A DNA stretch of 64,000 bases, taken from Selaginella tamariscina (lineage: Eukaryota > Streptophyta > Lycopodiopsida > Selaginellales > Selaginellaceae). The stretch lies in NCBI GenBank assembly GCA_003024785.1, contig PUQB01000326.1, forward strand, positions 1 through 64,000, written 5' to 3'. The position numbers were made by a program, and so were the translations under genes. The notes under the pieces were generated by a model, which had not been told where the DNA came from, searched no databases, and saw only the letters and a program-made list of their open reading frames with translations. Positions 56,186 to 64,000 of this stretch are shown in pieces (position 1 is the first letter of the stretch; every line of letters starts with the position of its first letter).

Positions 56186-58390
56186 GTGTGCCAAGCAGTT
56201 CCTCAAGGGGAAAGGAAACAGATGCAGCTGCTCGAACTCTTTGAGGGCTCGCCTCGTAGGGAGAAGTGGAGAGACCGAAATTCGCTGAGCAAGCCTGCTA
56301 ATTCATCCATATGGTATGGAGAAGGGAAGATCAAGCAAGCGGATATTTGGTTCAGGTTGGGTGACTCAGCGTACTTCTGCATTGACCCGAACCAGCTGGC
56401 CACCGTGTTCAAACTACTGAAGGATGGCATACTCCTAGAAGAGCTACCGGACCCCGAACGCTAGTGGTTCCATGCCAGCCGAGATGAGATAGCACTATTA
56501 TACTCATCATATAGAAAGGGAATGATGTGGATGAGTTCCTAGCACTCACAACTTTCATGTTCACCGGAAGAACGAAGAGGCACATTGCCACTCGACTGGC
56601 GAATGCCTGGGAAGGAGTCATCATGTACTAGACGGACTGCCTCAGGCACTACATGATCCCAATCCTAACCAGAGGCATCAACAAAATCCAGGACGGAGGC
56701 TCACCATGACAGGCCACCTCAGCGTAATGCTCTCATGGATCATCAGCCGAGCCCCAATTCCCTTACCAACCTAGCTTCTTTCGGACACCACTAGGAGTCA
56801 GGGGAAGGAGAACAAGTAGGCACTAGCCAAGCTGACAAAGGGAAGCAGCCGGCCACACCAGATTCATCACAAAAACGGCCAAGAGAAGCATCCTTGTAGA
56901 GCAGGCCGGGGGAAGGAGACTACGGGAAAAGGAGTGGAGGCCCCCAGCCACGGAGTCCATACTGACATTTCCCCTAGTGGAAGTCCCTGGAATACCACGA
57001 CACCTGGCACAAGGGCCATAGGGCGCGGGGAGTGTCCAAACGACCCATCATAGGCAGCCAACCCAGGTAGTGAGGGGGAAGATACAGGTAATGTGTTGGG
57101 TGAGACTTACCGGCACTATCATGTTAATGGGCAATGGGCCACCTTAGTGCATCTCAAACTAGCCAAGGCCTTCAATCAAATAATGTACAACGGCTTAGAC
57201 CTCCCTAGAGTGTTTACAAAGCACGATGCCATAGTAAAGAAGCTCATGGACCACTGCCATACTATTCAAAAGGAAGCCAAAGGGGTATGCAGAACAGCTT
57301 CTCTAGGGAGTCCAACTATGGAAGATCGCGAAGGCCGAGAGGAAGCAAGCAGAAGAGGTGTGCCAATAGTTAGCTGACAATGCACTGGTCGAGGCCCCAC
57401 ATTACCCATTGTGGACCACCATGGAGTTAGAGGTGAACATCCAACTATAGGCTCGACTTGTTGTAGTAAGGGAACATGAGTTGCAACACTCACAAGAGTG
57501 GACTCGGGACATGGAGGTCCAGCTTAAGCAAATTCAGGAGCAACATGTAGGGTTCAAGGCAAGGCTATGGAGGGTGACTGTGCTACGGGACACAACCATC
57601 GTTGCCCTAAAGTTGAAACTAACTGTAACATAGAGTGAGATCACTATACCGCTAGCACTATGGGGTTGAAGGCTGAGGGTATGGCCCAAGGATGTACGAA
57701 TGAATAAGTCCGGACATCTAGTTGACGGTGGTTTGACCACTGTCAAATCGCCAACTGGCACAAACGAGCAATGGGACCGAGCAACAAAGCGAGGAAGGTA
57801 CAATAGGTACTAACCGACAATGATAGTTGTTAGGCGGCGCTTAACCCAGGCATAAATCCGATCGTCCGAATCTACTACCAAGGTACCCGGGACATCAAGC
57901 ATGAGAGAGGCGCATAAATGTTATAGGCAGGACTCTGTCACAAGGCGGCAAACTAGTAGGAGAGTGCCACCTGGACTAAGGGTCTAGCACTAGCCAACCA
58001 ACTATATAAGCAGGAAGGTTGATAGTGAATCGGGGTCCTTCTAGTCTGTCATCTTCTTCTTTGTATCTTGCTCCACCTTCTTTGGGGCAGCTTTATATCC
58101 GGACATGCATATATTCCTTTTGTCCACCACCTCTCTCATTTACTCTCCTCTTGCCCTGCTCCTAGTCCGACGATATACCAACAAGGAAGTGAAAGCACTC
58201 TACTTAGGAGAACTCCCACTTACCTGTACATGGACCCTCATGGTGTCTGGGTAAAGGCCATCTCAGCACCTTCTAGTGCTCCGTGGTAAGTCCGGTTCAT
58301 TGACACAAACCTTCGGGATTGGATGCTACCAACAGCGTCCTGGCAACCATTGAGGTTCACCACATCTGCCTACAGAGCCCATGACGACCA
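56186..58390 (+). mobile_element. Decayed second copy of element I, 3' half with LTR
   Basis: FLALTTFMFTGRTKRHIATRLANAWEG near 56540-56620 parallels the FMLTGRTGSRITRRLVNSL block of element I, and 57100-57640 parallels its coiled-coil ORF. A degenerate LTR at 57719-58390 ends ATGACGACCA. All frames are broken. Confidence 0.6.
57719..58390 (+). repeat. Degenerate LTR of the element I family
   Basis: Recognisable phrases include ATAAATGTTATAGGCAGGACTC, CTATATAAGCAGGAAGG and the end GACGACCA, as in 43624-44307. The initial TG has become TA. Confidence 0.65.
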
Positions 58391-59587
58391 TACACTTATC
58401 ACTTAAGTGAGTAGGGTAGAAAGGTAGACTAGGGAGAATTAGTCATATTAGGATTACAACGAGAGTTATGAACTCTCCACAACCTCAAAAGTAAGGATAA
58501 GAAGACAACGGTTTTCCCAATTCTACACCAAATTTTATTGACACTGCATATTACAACATAGATTTAGTACTAACATGGGCACCCGTAATATCAACAAAGA
58601 TGTCTTACTGGTTAGGACTCACAACATAGTATCCGAATAACATTATCAATGATCGTAATTTGGATGCCATACTACCAATCAAGCCTAGGAAAAAACCACA
58701 ATCACATGCAAGAAGGTAATAGGAAATGCACATACAACAACCCACATAACACTTCCTTGACAACGAGGACAAAGAGGATTGGGAGATGCATCACAGACCA
58801 ATGCCACGAGGGGATAATCGAAGACCACACATTCCGCATTCAACACCCGCTCCTCCAACACAAATGGACTGCAATAATTCAACACCAATAATCATACCAC
58901 TAGAGCAGTCACATGAAGACAATGTCCTAACACCAAGACCGCCAAAGGAGGTACATAATGTGCCAAAAGAAGTACAGAATCCGATTGTTTAGGAGCACAT
59001 CAAGAACTGCATCCATCATCACCAACACCTAGACAACAAGCCAAGAACAACACCCAGCATATAGGTAATGAGCAAGAACCCCACTCTGAACCACAACATA
59101 TGAGGCATCACGCTGTAGATCAACAAGAGTAGGACACATACAGGAGCTCCAAGAGCACTCGAGATCAAACAGCTTCATCGGCACTACGCATTGCGGACCA
59201 ACCAACACTAGAAACACCAAATGGGCAAGTCTCCATAATCAACTCTCACATCTCTGTAGTGTAGTCGACTCCTTAATACGTCAAGTAGATGTTCATTGCA
59301 ATGAGACAAGTCTTGCACAAAACAACTTAGGATCGTTGTAACTCCACCGACAAGCAACTCCAAGAACAATCCAACATTATGTGCCATCTAAGCGAACAAC
59401 ATAAGGTACTCATAGATATGGTGCACAACGCGTCTTTACTAAGATGAAGGATTTCAACCCACCAACTACCACTACTACCAGGGACATTGAAGAACTCCGC
59501 AAACTCCACGAAGAAAACCACAAGCTGAAGATTGTTGTGGCTTTATCTGTGAGACTACAATGGGACCATCATAAGGTTGCATCGGGG
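58391..59587 (+). pseudogene. Internal region of a decayed LTR element, low-complexity ORFs
   Basis: Frames rich in His, Asn, Gln and Pro run from about 58649 to 58990. A later piece, TTTTTRDIEELRKLHEENHKL near 59480-59530, is coiled-coil-like. No enzyme domain was seen. It ends where the LTR at about 59590-60229 begins. Confidence 0.35.
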
Positions 59588-60229
59588 TGATGCAACAGTT
59601 CCAGTCCGAGGGATTTTATTATCATAGTTAGCCATGTAGGAGATTTCAAATTATGTTTTTTTTTGGGGCATATAATGGGAAAAACACCAAAAATAATACA
59701 TATTGTGAAGTTAAATGGGAACACATAATTACAGGCTACTACCATCATACAGTAGGAAAGAATCAAATGAGAAGACATGACAAATCAAATACAAAGGCTG
59801 AAACAAAATACGGCTTATCCATAATTGCAAGGAGGACATTACATAACGGATTGGATAAGAATGAAGGGAAGTTACGATAACTGCTAGTACAAGACCAAGA
59901 GTACGAGTATAAATAGACCATAATAGGACTAGCAAAGCCTCCCAAGTATACTGTTTATTGTACTATGTGCCATGAGTGGACATAATATATGTTTCCCCTC
60001 TCTCTCAATACGTCTTGTCTTACTTGATTTTTCCTAATATGTTGTATACTTTTCTCTTCTCAATATTGTGTCAGGATCTGTAGTACTATTACCTACTAGA
60101 TACCTTGCCATCCTTACCCTTTTCCGACCTTCTAAAGTCTGATTTGTTTACTATCTCTCTATCCCCTTATTTGGGCTGATGGTGGCAACCACTGCTATGT
60201 TTTAGTATTAGGATTTTCTTAGTTCAACA
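59588..60229 (+). repeat. LTR in plus orientation, inverted partner of 62137-62715
   Basis: The right end reads TTCTTAGTTCAACA. Most of the segment from GGGGCATATAATGGG onward is present as reverse complement at 62137-62700. The left boundary is uncertain within about 70 bp. Confidence 0.6.
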
Positions 60230-60599
60230 CTTTTAAGAAGAAAGAAAACATTGTAGCAATGCATGAAGATATATGGTTGACCACGACAAACATTGTAGTT
60301 CTCTGCATTGAAGGTATCAAGTTGGAAGGAATATCAAAAGATTTGGTGAATATTCTAGGGATATATTGTGAATATGATTTACTAGGAGGATTGAACGCAA
60401 TATAAAAGTACATTTACTAATTAATGCTTAAACCAGACGTCCTGACTTAGAAACTAATGCTAAAATGTGTATCACATATGACAATTGTACATAAGGATAA
60501 AGTATGCATGAACATGTGGAAAATATCCATGCATGTTTGTTAAATTGCTTTGTCCCTCTAGAAGCCTTGTCCTCTCTGAATCCAACGACATCCATTTGA

Positions 60600-61568
60600 T
60601 TAGACTAAGGAAATGTCAAGAAAGAAGAAAAATGTGAAAGACAATGAGGAAGGATAATGAAACCCTAGGGTTCCTGGGTGGTGGTCAATCCACGTAATTA
60701 TTGCCAGCTCATATATATCGTTGTTCCTTCTTTTGCCCATTATATGGCCTTTGTCGATAGTCATATGGGTTGGTATTCCGAGTTTGTGGATATTCATATG
60801 TGTTTGTATTCCAGTTCGTGTGGTGGTGGGTAGCCTTCAGCTCGCTCGATCATCGCTTATGGTTTGTATCCCATACTTCAACACTGTCTTGCTTTGTGTC
60901 CTAACACTCCACACATCTAACATTTTGGTATTTTGCATTCCAATGCACTATGTCCCTCGTTCTTGCATGTTGTGTAAAATACTGTTCTAGGTCGTGCTCA
61001 TATTTCAGTCTCTTTCTTATGAAATCTTCGTTGTTCATGTCCCTCATCCTCTATGTATCTTGGTGGTATCAAAATTTGATTTGTTCAGCCTCTTTTATCG
61101 CATCTCTTAAGTCATGTGGTTTTGTTAACCATATTTGGAGTTGCAAGCTTTCTCATAGTCTGTTGACATACCACGTTCTTGATAATTTGTCATTAACATC
61201 ACCACTTCACAGAGATTATATATTTTTCAAAACCTACATGTATAATCTTCTACTGCTTCTGTAGGTCCCTATCGTAATTCCTGCAATTGAACTATTGGAT
61301 CTCGTCAGCAATATTTTTGTACATAGTAATTCTTGAATAGCGTGAGTAATGTGTTGTACTTATCAATTATGATGGCATTCTCATAATACAAATCACTGGC
61401 ATCTCCTTTAAGTGTGAAAGGGAAAATCCAAAGCTTCTCATGTTCATTCATAATTTCGTTTGCCTCACATGTCTTCTCAAATTGTTGAATATATTGATTC
61501 GTATCCTCATGCTTCAAGCCTGAAAAGGTAGAGGGTACAACTTTCTCTGTAATTGTTAGTGTCCCCAT
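60600..61568 (-). pseudogene. Gag of an LTR retrotransposon, minus strand
   Basis: An open block at 61305-61568 reads VVPSTFSGLKHEDTNQYIQQF, then EKLWIFPFTLKGDASDLYYE, typical of the retrotransposon gag domain. Near 60955-61000 the minus strand shows TTCKNEGHSALEC, a CCHC knuckle whose first Cys is Tyr. A Gln/Asn/Tyr-rich tail follows near 60700-60800. The gene faces away from the LTR at 62137-62715, as expected if that is its 5' LTR. Confidence 0.65.
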
Positions 61569-62118
61569 TATCTTGAGTGCCTCAATAGGAGCAAATCCCA
61601 GTAATATCGTGTCAGTACACGTCTTTCTCTATCTTTGTATTCGTCATTGTTGTCCTCTTCTTCAGTCGACTTGTCATGTTCCAATTGTCATTGTGCTACT
61701 TTGCATGCTTCCAAATACTCCTTATGCCTATGTTCTTCTTGTTCCTCCAATCTTCTCCGACTCTCACTCATAGCTTGTCGTCGTAAGTATCACTCCTTGC
61801 ATTCTCATTGTTGTTTTACTCTTATCTCTTTGTATCATTGATGTTCTACAAGAATCTGATGGTATTCATCCATTCACTAACTACTAGATGTAGCATATCC
61901 ATTCTCGTGCAGTTGTTGTTGAGCGTTCTTTCGTCTCTGTGACAGCTGACCCGATCGTATCAATTACTCACTTTGTAGTATGTGGAAAGCCTCGAATTCT
62001 TCTACCGTAATTTCTCTTCGAACTCTAAAACTTCCTTGGGTATCAACCTACCCATTCTGGTACATTCCTACACACATTTTGGTACATCCTTACATCCCAT
62101 TCCTACTAATACGACCAT

Positions 62119-62134
62119 CCCTTTGTGGTCGCCA
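62119..62134 (-). promoter_or_regulatory. Probable tRNA primer-binding site
   Basis: On the minus strand TGGCGACCACAAAGGG lies two bases inside the LTR end (GTTCAACA), the usual position of a retrotransposon primer-binding site. Confidence 0.5.
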
Positions 62135-62136
62135 TA

Positions 62137-62715
62137 TGTTGAACTAAGAAAATCTTAATACTAAAACATAGTACCGTTAGTCAGTATTAACGGTTGAAAG
62201 GAATAAGGAGATAGAGAGATAATAAATAGATCAGACTTCAGAAGGTTAGAAAAGGGTAACAATGGCACGGTATGTAACAGGTAATAGTACTATGGATCCC
62301 AGCACAATGATGAGAAGAGAAAAGTATATAACAGATCAGGAAAAATCAAGTAATACAAGACATATTGAGAGAAAGAGGAAACATACTATGTCCACTCATG
62401 GCACATAGTACAATAAACAGTATACTCGGAGGCTTTGCTAGTCCTATTATGGTCCATTTATACTTGTATTCTTGGTTCTGTACTAGTAGTTATCGTAACT
62501 TCCCTTCATTCTTATCCAATCCATTATGTAATGTCCTCCTTGCAGTTATGGATAAGCCGTATTCCATCTCAACCTTCTCACTCATAATCATGTCTTCTCA
62601 TCTGAGTCTCTCCTATTGTATTATGATAGTAGCCCATAATTCTATATTTCCATCTGACTCGTTTTTAGTGTTTTTCCCATTATATGCCCAAAGAAAGAAA
62701 TATAACTTAAACATT
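62137..62715 (-). repeat. 5' LTR of the minus-strand gag element
   Basis: On the plus strand it starts TGTTGAACTAAGAAAATC and continues as the reverse complement of 59588-60229 up to ATTATATGCCC near 62690. The outer boundary is approximate. Confidence 0.6.
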
Positions 62716-62956
62716 GAATGGAAGATTGGTTAAATGAGACTTGAGGTTCATTGATGAAATAAACTTGTCACAATGTTAGAATACTTTCATGAGATAAAGA
62801 TGGTTCATGATGAACCATTTTATTTCCATCCTAAAAACCGCACTATTTTTGTTTCTACAAAATGATTCATAACAACTTTTTGTCATTGCATGTTCAAACC
62901 AAAACAAAAGGGGGAAGCAATAAACCAAAATGAAAATAGGGGAATACAAGGGCGGT
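62716..62956. other. Short AT-rich stretch
   Basis: No gene or repeat was recognised. Confidence 0.4.
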
Positions 62957-64000
62957 CATAGTTTTTACTATGACCTTTACTTTTACTTTAGACTTGATTG
63001 TTGTTACTATGTTGTCAGGCTCTGGATGTAATGAGAAATAGTCCCACATGGTGCACTTGGTATCTAGGATAGTCCAATTGGATATCATTAGGCATCTCGA
63101 TAAACTCTAGGTGAAGGCAAAACTTACCTTCTAAAAACTCTCCCTTTGTTTTTTTCTCATGGTTTGATTGGCGTGTCAAATATGGTTAGGAACCCCTTGG
63201 GTTAACCTAATTCTAGAGTTTCCCTAACCTCATGCTTTAAGCCCTTCCCCCTTCCCCCCCAACCAGAGGGTGGTTAGGTTAAGAATTTAATTCACTAACT
63301 GGGTTTAGCTTTTTCGTGCTAGCCCACTCTCACAATTAGGAAGGGGGGGGGGGGGGGGCAAGGGCTCCATCATGTAAATAAGGTATGGATATTGTAATGA
63401 GAGTTCCTAAGTTCATAATTATTTTTTACCAATGCAAGCTAAACTTGTGTCCTCAAGGCACAACTTTTTATTGTGCTACCTCAACTTTTAGACATTATAG
63501 CTACATCCCACCTTTGAGGTAGCCTACCCTTAACTTTGGTAAATCCACGCCTAGGAGGTCTTAATAGAGTATACATTCGAAAGCTCAAATGTCTTTAACC
63601 TCTTTCTCTATGACAAGTTAATTGCAGCACTTGCAACTAAGCAAGGCACATCCATTTTTTGTCTAACTATGAGCATGGAATCTTGGCTAACAAGTTCTTT
63701 TTTATATTCCTAAGGTTCACAAAGGGGCTCTAGAGTTAGCATCTTTGAGCCACGTTTGTGGCATCATATGTAGCTCTTGAGTTTGAGGGGCTATGGTGAG
63801 ATAACACATCTTGGGAAATAGTGTCACATGAATATATGACATTAGGCTAGATGACAAATGGTACAATGCTTGAGGTTACACCCTCTAGGGTTGTCTCACT
63901 GTTTAACACTGAGGATAGTAAGTAGCATGCTTGTGCTTGCATTAAGGTGCTAACCCTTGACCATTCACTTAAGGAGGTTAAGTCTCGTAATTAGGTATGC
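62957..64000 (+). repeat. LTR of the TGTCATA family, cut by the window edge
   Basis: It begins GTCATAGTTTTTACTATGAC and follows the order of 51387-53035 (a long run of G near 63345-63358, then GCACAACTTTTTATTGTGC). The initial T is not conserved and the right end lies outside the window. Confidence 0.7.

Overview
The window is nuclear DNA of a land plant. The evidence is GT-AG introns of mostly 49 to 70 bases (up to 124) in one intact plant-type polypyrimidine-tract-binding gene, a broken plant PPR gene, CCCTAAA telomere-type motifs, chromodomain Ty3/gypsy elements and PIF/Harbinger genes. The very short introns and the PPR relic fit a lycophyte such as Selaginella best; that assignment is an inference. 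No tRNA, rRNA or CRISPR array was seen.

Almost all of the window is nested transposons. From 7724 to 27526 lies a minus-strand chromodomain Ty3/gypsy element with two LTRs. Inside its integrase, at 8456-22604, sits the most notable object: a 14.1-kb terminal-inverted-repeat (TIR) DNA element with 27-bp inverted ends and an ATAG target duplication. Three further relatives are present: copy A (1-3016, right end, inserted in a second gypsy element), copy C (29143-30019, right end) and copy D (30194-38101, without the left quarter). The intact-length copy has outward-facing genes around a central low-complexity region. On the left, minus strand, is a transposase candidate with DUF7869-like motifs. 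On the right, plus strand, is a gene that looks like a ParB-type domain followed by a degenerate DNA-methyltransferase-type domain, and then an FCP1/NIF-type HAD phosphatase. Arrays of the 18-bp perfect palindrome GGCGGGATTAATCCCGCC, spaced about 45 bp, lie just upstream of both gene units. All copies of the cargo genes carry frameshifts.

From 38102 to 44870 is a PIF/Harbinger element (DDE transposase plus Myb/SANT-like protein). It is truncated by copy D and split by a 4.6-kb LTR retrotransposon (39689-44307), which itself holds a solo LTR with a CTAGC duplication. From 44870 to 49550 is the only intact host locus: a 473-codon PTB-type splicing regulator on the minus strand, head to head with a decayed PPR gene. 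From 51 kb to the window end are nested, decayed LTR retrotransposons: a recurring TGTCATA...CTCTGACA LTR family, a second copy of the 39.7-kb element, and an inverted pair of LTRs around a gag relic. Because the PTB gene reads cleanly through 14 exons, the frameshifts in the transposons look like real decay rather than sequencing error.
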